A stretch of DNA of 64,000 bases from Byssothecium circinans. Its lineage: Eukaryota; Ascomycota; Dothideomycetes; Pleosporales; Massarinaceae. Position 1 is the stretch's first letter, and each line of letters begins with the position of its first letter. Positions 33,791 through 44,775 of the stretch are shown one piece after another. The translations under genes and the position numbers were made by a program. A model generated the notes under the pieces. That model made no database searches. It saw only the letters and a list, made by a program, of their open reading frames with translations, and was not told where the DNA came from. The DNA is taken from positions 196,626 to 260,625 of the forward strand of contig ML977019.1 in NCBI GenBank assembly GCA_010015675.1, written 5' to 3'.

Positions 33791-35802
33791 TCAACGCGTA
33801 ATTCGCACCCATATCACGGACAGTAACCACAATACCGTGATCCCCGCGGCTCCATAGCCCAATATTCTCAGGCCAAGTAAAACATCTTTCGACATGCCGA
33901 CAAGGAATGATGCCAAGAACACGAGCCACCAAACCGCGGGCGGAGCGAATTTTACCACTTGCTGCATCGGAGGAGCCCATCTTAAAGCGAGCCTGCCATA
34001 AGCCGAGAAGATGATGTATTCATACATTGAAGGGCCCCACCGGCTTAGAGCTGCTAGGAAAGCTGTGATCGTCGCCAAGATGACGACTACACCGACAAAG
34101 TCATACAGGAGAAGGTGAAGATCCGAGAACCGAGTCTGCATGCTCAGCACCCCAGCTGCCAGTGATAGTGGGAGAAAGAATGCAGCCAGGAGAGTAAGTT
34201 GGTTCACGCTATCCGCTTGTTTTGCGTTGACCCATTTCAAGTGGATTTCCTGGGCCTCGACATGTTCCGCCTTAAGCCTGGAGGCGCTGGTTCGGTAGAA
34301 GGTGCAATCCTGCTGCAAGTCTCTTATCATGGTAGCTAACGTCGTGCCTTCTTTGTGAGGCGAAGCATTTGTACGTAAGTCTGACAGGCCAAGGTCAGCT
34401 ACAACGTATTCAATAGCCTCGCTGATGTGGTGAAATGCATTCTCCATGTCACGTATAACAAGTACACTGACGCCAAGGAGTTCAACAATATTTCGATCCA
34501 TGAGTTTCTTTTTGCTGTTGCACAGTTAGCCTACTCATATCAAATCCCCTCGTACAAGATCACGCAGGGCGCCCTTACGAATATGGGTATGTCAATTCTT
34601 TCAACGTTATACGAGCCCCGTGGAAACATTCGCCATTGATCTTTAACGTGGTGTCAAGTATGTTCAGTATCAGTACCTGTAAGGGTTGTGACCGACTGCT
34701 GTCGATAAACCTCGCGAACGTGCGTCTCTCTGTCAAAGCGGTATCCAGGCTCTTTAGCCACCTCCATGATGCATTTGCACATGGCTTTCTTCCGGAAATA
34801 TGAGCACCGTTCGACATACAAATCACTTATTCGACCATTAGCTGCATAATTTCATGGTATGGAATCAACATACACCTAAGTTTCTTTTCACTGTCTTGTC
34901 CATAATTCACAGCCCAGCATACGTTGCGAGACTCGTACGGTAAATCCTCCCACCCCAAGATTGTACCTCTCTCTTCATGTCTCCTCCACCAATGGCTATC
35001 ATGCCATGCAGATGATGTTGTCATATACCACCGGGGATGCGCGCCCTTTCGCAACATTTGTCGAAGTGTAGGAAGATGATAGAACCCCAGAGGATTCTGT
35101 ATATCATCGGAATCAGTAGGATGATCTGTGCATGAACAAAATCCATTCATCTTGCTGAACTCCAGTACATTGGTGGACCATGTAGAACGATCATCTAGGA
35201 CCACGCGAATAGTATTCTCGTCCTGCTCTGGTACGTCTTCGAAAAATCCGCTTGCCTTGGACTGTGAGTAGCACTCTCCTCGTACTTCTACCGCACCTCC
35301 GTTGAGGTGGATGTCGATGACTTTGAGGAAGCAGTTCTTCTTGTCTTCTTCAGCTTCTTCGGGTGGGGATTGACCAGTTCTGTTTTCCTCAGGGGAAGCT
35401 GCAGTATTGTTCTCATCGCTCTGGTCCGCACCAGAGCTTGAGACAACTTTCTCGAGAGGTTGAGGGCTGGGAGTGTTTCCGTTTCGAATGGTATTTTCCA
35501 CCAAAGGGAGTATGGGGTCTTCAGCCTTGTTGATGGGAGACATGCTCGGAACAGCTTGGTGTAGCTAGCTGGTTCGCTCTTTACGTTCGACTTGGAATAA
35601 ATATACGACGAGAAAAGGTCAACTGGAGATTCTTGAATGTGGTGAAGAGTGCGAAGTCTCTGTTGTAGGAGGGGAAGATTAGGGGATACGAGTTCAGCTG
35701 CATCGCGTAATCATGCCACTTCAGGAAGTCGCGGAACCCGCACCAGTCAAGTGCCTTGTCTGGTGCATACATCTTTGTGTAACTTCCCGCTGAAAGAAAC
35801 AT
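33791..35802 (-). CDS. CorA-like membrane protein without the GMN motif
   Basis: Core exons: 34876-35543, 34677-34825, 34556-34640 and 33791-34514 (541 aa from the ATG at 35543). Phases agree throughout. Introns are 50, 36 and 44 nt, with CTAAT and GCTAAC branch sites in the first and third. The C-terminal part has four hydrophobic segments beginning LTLLAAFFLPLSLAAGVLSMQ. The preceding soluble region, with YRQQSVTT and ALR-type coiled coil, matches fungal CorA-like Mg2+ transporter proteins (PF01544-related). The GMN selectivity motif is replaced by SMQ, so transport is doubtful. An upstream ORF (35581-35802: KALDWCGFRDFLKWHDYA, YPLIFPSYNRDFALF) resembles the family N-terminus. It can be spliced through a 40-nt intron to add about 73 residues, so the span includes it; its first residues may themselves follow a TTTCAG acceptor. 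Confidence 0.68.
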
Positions 35803-36130
35803 GAGAGAAACCGTACAAAATGGAAACCAAGCGATGTAGAGAGGAATACAAAATGTAGAGTTGAAGAATTACCTGTCAGTGTGTCTGGATGAATGGTGTG
35901 CTAGATTCCAGCTCCAATGGGCATTACAAAAACAAAACGGCGGTTGATTGAATAGGTGTGGGTGTAGATAGAGAGACTCCATGCCCTAACATCGGGCTTT
36001 TGACCTGGACGTATATTGAGAAGTTGGAACCCCACCGGCCCCTCATTCCCACCAAGGCAATTCCTCACTCCCACCAACCCACCTCCCACCATCCTTCTCC
36101 CCCGCCTACCCACCCACACCCCACCGCACA
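35803..36130. other. short spacer
   Basis: 328 bp, C-rich in its right half (36050-36130). Holds the promoter of the CorA-like gene and the 3' flank of the GTPase gene. No ORF of interest. Confidence 0.6.
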
Positions 36131-37830
36131 CTACGCCCTCCCAACCTTAAAGCTCAAAACATCATTCCTCCCCACCCCCACAACATCATCCTCACTCACC
36201 CGATTCCCACCCCTCGTCTCCACATAAGCCAACGGCGCATCCCCCATAACCTTCCTATAGACATCCCCCACCGTACTCCCCTTCTTGACCAGCACACAAT
36301 CCCTAAACACCGCCGTCGAGCTCGCGCTCCCGCTCGTAAAGCTATGGGTATTCCGCACGGGGAACACGGGGACCAAGCCGAGCAGTTCGGCGGCGCGGGA
36401 TAGCACTTGTACGACGCCCGTGCTGCCGAAGCGGTACAGCACCATATCCTTCAGGTTCTCGATGCGCGTGGCGAGTTTGTCGTCGAGGGGTTTGAGGCCG
36501 CCGCCCGTGGGGTCGCCCTGGGCGATGAGGTCGTCGCGCGTGTCGACGAACTCGCTGCCTTCGGTGTATTTGATGAAGCCCTGTTTCGCTAATTTCCGCA
36601 GGAAGACTTCGCTGATGGCGCTGCAGAGCACAATGGATTTGGCGTCTTGCTGTTTGGCGATCTTGGCAATGTTCTTGTCGGCGTCGGGGTGATCGATTTT
36701 GTTGAGCGCGATGACGGTGGGGAATTTCTCGTCGGTGAAGGCGTTAACTACGCGCTCGATGGTTTCGGGGGTCCAGTCTTGGAGCGGTTCTTTGAGGTTT
36801 AGATGGTCTAGGGTGCGGACTACCGTTGTCGAGGTCGAACCGTAGCCTGAGAATTGATTTTGGAGGGTTTCGACTGTAGTTGCTTTGACGGCTACGTGGC
36901 GGCGTTTTATGGAACCCCTGAGTGCGATGCTGAGCAGTGTGTACCTTCAACAGAGTCTTTAATTGTACCTACCACTTTTCCATCAGATTGCCTTGTATCC
37001 ACCGCACGATTTCTGAGCGTAGCCATACTATGTCTTGACTGGGATCATACCCTCTCGTCGCCTTTCCTACACCATAGTCAGCCCAATTCAACCATTTTTC
37101 TCCTCTTCCTCGACACCCCGCTCTACCTCCCCCAACCCCCCACCCCAGGCACAACTCACCCTCAGCATCCGTACACCCACTAACATCCACCACATGCACC
37201 AGCGCATCCGCATGCCTCAAATCATCCAAGAACCGATTCCCCAACCCCTTCCCCATATGCGCCCCGGGAACCAACCCCGCCACATCCAGCAATTCAATCG
37301 GCACGCTCCTCTTCCCCTCGACGCAGGACCCATAGTTCGGTTTACAGCGGTCGGAGAGCTCGATGCCGGGCCGCGCACACGCACAGGGGATCTGGAGGTA
37401 GCCGATTGCGCGTTGCGGGTCGATGGTTGTGAATCTTTGGTGGGTGGGATGCGGTTAGAGACGTTTTGTGGGGTTTGGACGTGGAGGGAATTTGGTGGTG
37501 GTTGGAATCAAACTTACGGAAAGTTCCCTACACCGTAATCAGCGCCTATTCACTTCACTCCACATCACCCCACTCTCCCCCTTTCCTTCCACCCTTTCCC
37601 CTACCCTCCCTCCACAAAAAAACCGGATCTTTACACACCGACTTTAGAAGTAGCATCCGTCAAGCTACGCCAAACCACACAAAACTTAGAAAACGACTTC
37701 TTCTTCTTCTTCTTCTTCCTCAAGGAAACAACCGAGGTAGAGGGAGGGGCATGGAAACCCACCTATTGAGCGTCGTCGATTTCCCCGATGAAGGCTTGCC
37801 CACGAGAGCGATGAGGGGATCGCGCGGCAT
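36131..37830 (-). CDS. YGR210-type OBG/YchF-family GTPase
   Basis: Six exons: 37763-37830, 37639-37664 (26 nt), 37518-37527 (10 nt), 37160-37434, 36973-37066 and 36131-36917, giving 419 aa. Yeast Ygr210 is of similar length. The G1 P-loop GKPSSGKST, the GNFPFTTIDPQ switch, [20 protein letters not shown] (G3) and NKID (G4) are all present. A TGS domain closes the C-terminus ([20 protein letters not shown]). Such GTPases associate with ribosomes, but the exact role is unknown. Without the 10-nt microexon the G2 region would be broken. Exon 4 uses an AAG acceptor. A TTC repeat (37698-37718) lies in intron 1. Confidence 0.88.
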
Positions 37831-38441
37831 TGCGATATGAGAGAAATGATGTACAGAAGGGGAAAAAGGTAAGACACAGGGGGGGGGGGAATGAATGTTC
37901 AAATGTAACGCGGCGTGGAGTAGGCGCGACATGGTCGCGATGATGAAATTCGCCGTCTTATCGATAACATGCAGATGACTAAGCCTCTGCATGTATTCTG
38001 TCGTACCACCTACCTGTGGTATAATCAAGTCTCTGAGCGCGATGAATTTTCCAGATAGTCCAGTGAAACATCACACTAGGCAAAGCAAACCCCCACATCT
38101 TAGTTTTTGTAAGAGCTGCAGTCATATTATCTACATATACTATGCAACCTTTTATACATTCTCCTCCCCTCAAACCCAAAAAACGCAAGAGAACGAACGC
38201 CGCCAGACTGCCATACATGCGGCACAAGCCGGCATAAAAACTCCATGTTCAAGACAACAATGACAAATAATCCTCTAGAATAAGATTACGGTAAATAAAT
38301 CGACATAGTCCACCTTTGAAAAGGAGGATGGCACTCAAAGCCATGGTCATACCTAGCTACGCTTTCAATGTCATAAAATATGCCGGAATATGATGAACAA
38401 CACACCCTGGGGCGACTCGTACAGATTCGACACATGCTTGC
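37831..38441. other. spacer between GTPase start and glucanosyltransferase stop
   Basis: 611 bp. A G-homopolymer run lies near 37881-37889. The right half is AT-rich 3' flank of the GH72 gene. ORFs on both strands are short and unsupported. Confidence 0.55.
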
Positions 38442-39931
38442 TTATAGCAGGGAAGCGCCGAAGACGGAGGAAACGAGGATCACCATACCGCTGATGAGCG
38501 GGACGACGGTGAATCCAGGAGCTTGGAGAGAGCCAGCAGCGCCCTTGGGGGCGGCGGACGAACCAGAGGCCGAACCGCTACCGCTGGCAGTAGCACCGTT
38601 GGTGACAGCACCGGAGGCAGCAGGAGCCATAGGGACCTTGTCAGGACCAGAATCCTGAGAGCTGCCAACAAGACCGGGAGCCTTGCCAGCACCGTTCTTG
38701 AAGAAATCAGCGACACCAGCGGGCATGGCGGGAAGCTCATCATCCTTGAGGTCGACGTTCCACTGAGTAGACTTGGGAGGGCACTTGGAGGGAGTTCCGT
38801 TGGACTTGTAGCCGCCATCACCACTGGGGTTGGGAGTGCCAGCAAGAGCCTTCTTGAGCGCAGCAAAGTCATCATTCACCTTGACAGAGTCGCCGTCGAG
38901 CTTAACCAGACCGAAATTGGAACCCTCCTCGGTGTATTCGTAGACGAGACCACCAGAGTAGACCTTGGTCATGGTGTCACCGTAGAGACCAGAAACGGCA
39001 TTGAAGGTACGCTTGTTACGGTTGCAGCCGTACTCGGACAAACTGTACGGATTAGTACAAATCATAATCCCACTGCTGTGATGAAACTTACAAGAGCGGA
39101 ATGGAGTAGTCAGAGAAGTTCTTAGCCTTCTGGTCCCAGTCGGCAGACTTTGTGTCGGGGTCGCACCAAGCATAGTCGTTGAAAGCAAAGAAGTCGCTGC
39201 GAACGCCGTCGGGACCGCAGTTCATGTACTGGGCCATCTCCAAGCGGTTCTCGGCAACATCGGCAGCGGAGTAACCCACAGGAATCTTGCGGTACTTGCG
39301 GGCGTTGATGTAGGACCTCATGTCACGGTCGGTGGCCTTGACGTACGGGGCGCATTCGGATGACTTGTCGTCGTTGATGACCTCATTGCCAGAGAAGAAG
39401 AGGAGAGTGTTACTGTAGTTAGCGAACGCATCGATGGTAGCGAACACACTCTGGAGATAGGCTTTGTTGTATGACTTGGCCGGCTTCGCACGGTTGATAG
39501 AGTATAGCGGCGAGTTGACGTCGAGCGCGAGGTAGATGCCAGCCTCGGCGAGGAGGTTCATGCAGACATCGTGGTTCTTGGAGTTGTCGACTGTGTACAC
39601 ACGGATGGTGTTGAGGCCGAGCTCCTTGAACTTGGGGACATCGCGCTTGCAGCCAGCTTCGTCGGCGATGGGGTCCTTTGCATTGGAGGCGCCGCCGGGC
39701 TGGTAGTCGACACCGCGGATGTAGAAACGCTTGTCGCCTTGGAAGAAAGCTTCGGAAGTTGTCAGTCAAGACTCCAAGACATTGGCAATTGCTTGAGGAT
39801 GATCACCCACCATTTCCCTTGACCGTGACGGGGGTTAGCTGCGTGGCACGCTTCGCGGGCCCCATAGCGGGGGTAGCGGACACGCTCGCGGCGAGAGCGC
39901 CGACGGCGGCCAATGTAGCGAACGTCTTCAT
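38442..39931 (-). CDS. GPI-anchored 1,3-beta-glucanosyltransferase (GH72, Gel1 type)
   Basis: Exons 39811-39931, 39092-39749 and 38442-39042 give 459 aa. Introns are 61 nt (CTGAC branch, CGAAG acceptor) and 49 nt. Signal peptide 1-19. The GH72 domain includes GNEVIND (acid/base Glu) and, across the second junction, FLSEYGCN (nucleophile Glu). A Ser/Gly/Ala-rich stretch and a hydrophobic tail (PGFTVVPLISGMVILVSSVF) form a GPI signal. No C-terminal X8/CBM43 module, which places it in the short GEL1-type class. It elongates and branches wall beta-1,3-glucan at the outer plasma membrane face. Confidence 0.94.
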
Positions 39932-41020
39932 GATGAGAGTGCAATGGATGTCAAATTATTACAGGGTGACGGTGTTGATGCCGAGGCGAGGAGAGAAGAC
40001 CTGGAACGGGAGAGCGACAGTAGCGTGGATTGGCAAGCTTGGAAAGAGGAAAAAGCAGGCGTGAGCCCGTACAAACGAGTGTAAGAAGGGGTGGAATTAG
40101 AAGATTGGTAGAGGAGGAAAGAGTCGATGCCGCTGGGACACGGGGAGGTTGATGGAGAAAGAAGAAGCTGGCAGCGGGAGGGCGGACAGGCAGTGTTTTA
40201 GGGGTGAAAAGCCCTGGAATGGCCGTCGACGCCTGGCCAGGCGCTGATTGGGTGTGCGGCGCTGTTGCAGCGGCGAACGACAGGGCCCCCAGCCGAACGC
40301 CCAGCAAACAAGGCACGCCGCACGCCGCAAGCACCATCAAGCTCCGCCGCGCCTGAACACACCATGTCATCTTCCGCCCATCATGTTCTGACCCTGACAC
40401 TACCCAGCGATCTTTATTAACAGAGTGCCACCTTCTCCACTGCCCTCTCCTCCAGGAATCGCCAGCGGCTTTCTATCGCGTCAGGGACTCCAATAATAAT
40501 ACATCCCCACTAAACGCATACGCGGACGCATAATGAAAACATGTGCATCGGTGCAGCCCGCCACAACCGGGGACCAATAAATGATGATGACGAGCGCTAC
40601 CAGAAAGAGACCGAGACAATGCACATTGCACAGGAAATCTACCATGATTGTCTCATCTCATCTCTTCACCTCCACTCCGAACACTGCCCCGATGATCGAT
40701 AGTGGTACACTCTGCTATGCGCCTGCTTCTATTTCCAGCGCCCATCATTATTCTCCATGTACATTGTCATCACCGCCGTCGATACTATTAACATTATTAA
40801 GAGTAAAACGTGTAAATTTGAAATGACCCATGACATCGCCTTCATAAACGTGAAAACACACCCCTCGCCCCTTCAACGCTCCTCCGCTTGGCCTTGGCTC
40901 CGTGCGCTATCCAAGAAGTCCGGTCCCGTCTTCGCCTTGCTTATCTCCCTCAAGACCCCGGATCCTCCACTCTGCTCGCCCCTACCCACTCTTCATCAAA
41001 TGCGATCGTCCCAGACCCTC
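39932..41020. other. intergenic region, no supported gene
   Basis: 1.09 kb. The left part is the GH72 promoter. The right part (40500-41020) is the 3' flank of the syntaxin gene with A/T-rich stretches. Short overlapping ORFs have no motif. Confidence 0.55.
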
Positions 41021-42252
41021 TTAACGACCACTGGTATTATTATTACGGTTGTTGTTGTTGTTGTTCCCGTTATTATTAGCCCTCAAGCCAAAGTATAGAC
41101 CCAGCACGAGCGCAATGATGCAGATGATCGCGACGACGACAATCAAAGTCCACCACTTGAGCTTCCGCGCGCGACGTGCCGATCGAACGCCCTGCTCAAG
41201 TTGCGTGTTGGCGTGTTTCGCGTCATCGTTGACTTGCTGCGTCTGCTGTTCGGCTTGCTCGACATTCGCCTCCTGGTAAACGACCTGCTCGTTCAGCTGC
41301 TGGAAGAGAAGCGCCAGCTCGCCCAGCGTCTTCTCGATCCGCTGGATGTCGTTGTGGCGTGCGCGGACGGCGCCGAGTACACTGGCGCCTTGCGCGGTGC
41401 GGTTGCTCTTGAGCTATAGTCACGCTATTAGCAAAGTCTCGTTGTCATGTCGCCTCTTGTGAGTAGGGAGAGCTTACGGCCTGCTGGAATATCCCCTCGT
41501 TCCCCCAGTCAGCATTTGCTGCCTCATTGACTTCTTCCTCGGTAGCTTCTGGGTTCACAATGCGGTACTGTCGCGCCATTGCATCGCGGTACCTCTTCGA
41601 ATAATCCGACTCTTCCCGCTCAAAGTCCTCCAGCTGGCCCCTAAACGTGCGCTTCAACGACTCTACCTGTGTCCGCTTGAACGCATTGCCCGGTTCTCGC
41701 GACGCATCCTTCTCCAGAAACTTGATCTCGTCTTTGATCTGCGTATTCCTGACTTGCGTCTTAGAAACAATACCCTCAAGCTGTGTGGTGGAGCGATTGT
41801 CCGGCGACGACAGCATGCGCTGATGAATATTGGCAATCTCTTGAATGTTGTTGCTCAGCTGATTGATCCGACTCTTAGTTCCATCGATGCGCGCAAGGAA
41901 GTCTTGTTGGCTCAGTGGCTGCGTGGGCTGCTGAGAGGGATACGGGGTGGGCTCGTACTCTGACTGCTGGGAGAAGTTGGAATCCTCGTGCGCCAGATGT
42001 GTGGGCTCCGGTTGTGTCTGCTCATGATGTTAGATACCTACTGTATTCGTCTCATCTATAAACTGTGCTACGGACCGTGCCACCATATGGGTTAGATGCT
42101 CCATATCCTGTGCCAGTACTAGTGCCACCTGTGTATGGATTTGCTTGTGCGCCTGTTCCACCATACGGATTCGACTGCCCATAGCCTCCTGTATTCGCTT
42201 CTTCTGAACCATACGGGTTCCCGCCATACTGATGGTAACCGCCGGAAGCCAT
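41021..42252 (-). CDS. plasma-membrane syntaxin (Sso1/PSY1-type Qa-SNARE)
   Basis: Exons 42076-42252, 41478-42017 and 41021-41413 give 369 aa, all phase 0. The N-terminus is Gly/Tyr/Asn-rich with NPYGG repeats. The Habc region follows (ARIDGTKSRINQLSNNIQ to DYSKRYRDAMARQYRIV). The SNARE helix carries the central Gln in LALLFQQLNEQV. One membrane anchor follows (WWTLIVVVAIICIIALVLGL). After it the protein ends in an unusual Asn-rich tail of about 20 residues, encoded by GTT/ATT-type repeats on the opposite strand, with NNT/NTS sequons. The intron 1 donor is GTCCGT, weaker than usual, with a CTAAC branch. Role: secretory vesicle fusion at the plasma membrane with Sec9 and Snc. Confidence 0.92.
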
Positions 42253-43312
42253 TGTGGTTGCTTTGTTGTGGTGTATGTGACGCTTCGATGCGGATGCCTA
42301 GCGGAGTGGTCGTAATTATAGGCGGATGACGACGGATAGCTTCTTTGGCGTCGCGCAGCAGACTAGAATGCCCAGAATTCCGCTGCGCAATGTCAATTGA
42401 TAAGGCCGAAGTAGTGAGTAAAATAATGACGGGCGATCTGTTATTGTTGAGGCGGGACTCGGAAGGGTGGTTGATTTAATCTTGACCCGCTGTTCTTGCC
42501 CATCTCATCCCGGTAGCAGGAACAACGTCACCGAGCGGCGAGCGAGCAACACGTGATGGAGCTAGGCCTGAAATCGAAGAGGCGGCATCTATCTACACGA
42601 ATCTTTTGAGGCAGTGAACGATTGACGTTCGTAAGCTACTTCTTCTAGGGCACTTGGAGTTGCAGCAGCCTGCTTTTACACGTTTCTGTATCGCGGAAAG
42701 CTTGCGAGAACAGTTTCTTGGCTCCGTCATACAAAGGTTAGGACTGCACAATAATGACTGCTAGCTGACAGTGGCTGTCCAAGCGAATTTTGGATATCTC
42801 TACCTAGGTCTAAGGTATTGCGATGAAAGCACGAGATCGGTCGCGATCAATTGTGTACTGTACATTAACCTTTTATAAAAGCTATTCAACACGTCCAAAA
42901 GGCGCTTGACAGCGTTTCTACTCTTTGAAAGCAAACCATAGAGTCTCTCTTACCAGTGGTTAACTAGACGTTTCTAGGTATGCAGCCGCCTATAATGTAT
43001 GTCGCCAAGGTCCGATCATTGATGCAGCTGCACTTGTTCAATCTATCTTAAGTGGTGTGTGGAGAGCGCATTTCGAACAATTCAGTGCCTTACACAAGAT
43101 ATCGGTTACATTGATAACACAGACTGGAACGACAAGGCCATTCCAGCCATCTATGGCAGAGACAGAGGGTAGCAAGGAACCTCCAAAGGAAAAAAGGGAT
43201 ATCATCCAAACCCCAAATCATCCAACCATATCCATTCATAACCCCCCAACCATCCCATCCCATCCCAAAAAACCATTGTCACCGCTCACAGTCCCCACCA
43301 CCACGCACCCCC
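42253..43312. other. intergenic region, no supported gene
   Basis: 1.06 kb between the syntaxin start and the stop of the CsbD-like gene. Includes the syntaxin promoter. The middle (42760-43060) is AT-richer. A plus-strand ORF at 43057-43419 is Pro/Thr low-complexity antisense to the next gene. Confidence 0.55.
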
Positions 43313-44230
43313 CTACTTCGGAGCCTGTTTCTGCAAATCCGCCTCGACCCCCCTCTGCCTCGCCTTCCCCTCCTCATGCTGCCGTTCCGCCTCCTCCCTC
43401 TGCGCCTGATTCCCCGTGAGTCCCGCGACCGCACCCCCCACGGTCCCCCCGACGCGATCACCCAACCCCTTCCCCAGATCCGTCAACTGGCCCTCGGCCT
43501 CCTGCCCCTGCCCTTCCTTGTTCTGCCGAATGCCTTCTTGCTTGAGGCCCTCGGCGCCGACGAGGTTCCCCACCGCTTCCTTCGCGGAGCCGACCGTCTG
43601 GTTCCAGGACCCGGCTGAGCGGTTGGGGTCGTCTTTTGCGAGGCCGCCGGCCGGCGTGGCGGTGAAGGGACCAGCTTTGGCCGCCGAGTGCGAGAGGTCG
43701 TGTTCGGTTTCTGCGACGGCTTTTTTGTGGTCGGCTTCGCGCTGTTGTGGGGGGCTTGTTAGTGTGGAAGTTCTTGCGTGGTGTGATGGATGTATGTATG
43801 TATGTATGTATGTACAGTGTTGTTGAATTTGGCGCGGAGGGGTCCGAGGAGCATGAGGCTCCAGTCACAGCCCCGGATGAGGAGGGCGTAGAGTTTGCGG
43901 CTCTTTGACGTCTTGGTGTCTTCCATTCCGGGCTGATGGCGAGACTGTGTCTGGGGTTTTGATAGGGCAGTATGCGTAGCTGTGCGTCGCCTCACATGAT
44001 GTGGGCATCGGCAGGCTTGACTGCGTGCAACGATATGGTGGAGTCGAGATGGGCGTGAAAGATGTAGAAGAGAAGAAGGAATTGGAAGCGAGGAATAATA
44101 CTTGTTAGCTTACCTTATCCGCAGCGTTTCCAGTCAAGGCACCGACCCCAGAGCTGATCGCTGAACTCGCTTGGTCCACGACGGACTGGAGCGTTGACGT
44201 GGCGTCCTTGTTGTTATTGTTGGAAGACAT
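43313..44230 (-). CDS. CsbD-like / HMP1-type stress protein
   Basis: Exons 44114-44230 and 43313-43741 (both phase 0) give 181 aa. The protein is Gly/Ala/Gln-rich and hydrophilic, with paired CsbD-like segments: TGNAADK near the N-terminus, NRSAGSWNQTVGSAKEAVGN, and DRVGGTVGGAVAGLTGN. This order is that of fungal proteins annotated as mismatch and cruciform DNA recognition protein Hmp1. CsbD proteins are stress-induced in bacteria; the DNA-binding claim for fungi rests on few studies. The 372-nt intron is very long for this window and contains a TGTA microsatellite, so a small middle exon may have been missed. Confidence 0.8.
43790..43815. repeat. ATGT/TGTA microsatellite in intron
   Basis: About six tandem ATGT units inside the long intron of the CsbD-like gene. 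Confidence 0.9.
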
Positions 44231-44775
44231 GTTTTATGATTCGAGTTGCTTGGAGAGGTAAAGGTGAAGGTAAATATTCGAATGAGGTGCTTGTGCAAAG
44301 GTTTGGTAGTAGACAGATGGCGCTATCGGGTATCTTTATATGTTCTGTTTGTCTGCTTGGAGGATTGCGTATGTGAATGGTGACGTTATGACGTCAGTTT
44401 CGCCCGCGCGCGCGAGCCCAACCATGATTGACGCAAATGGCGTACCGGCACGGGGCTTTTGAACATGGTATTTGAAGAAATAGCTGCAAAAGTAAAGTGG
44501 TCAGAAGACCCACTATGAACGATTCCGTTCTTGAAAAAAACATGCTATGATGTAACACGTCTTGAAGCTGTCCTGTCGTCAGGCCGTTGATTCTAAATGT
44601 AAATATGATATATGGCGTGAAGCTGTGAGTGAAGATTCCAGCCATTGGAGATATCGCCAAACGCCTGACATGGCATATCCAGTGCCAGCTCGTACGCACC
44701 ATGTGAATACAAATATAAAGTGCCTTGTAAAATCTTCGATACGACAATATACCAGCTTTGAGCGCCAACGACCTC
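44231..44775. other. spacer, promoter of CsbD-like gene and 3' flank of IDO
   Basis: 545 bp. No supported ORF. A CG alternating run lies at about 44403-44414. Confidence 0.55.
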
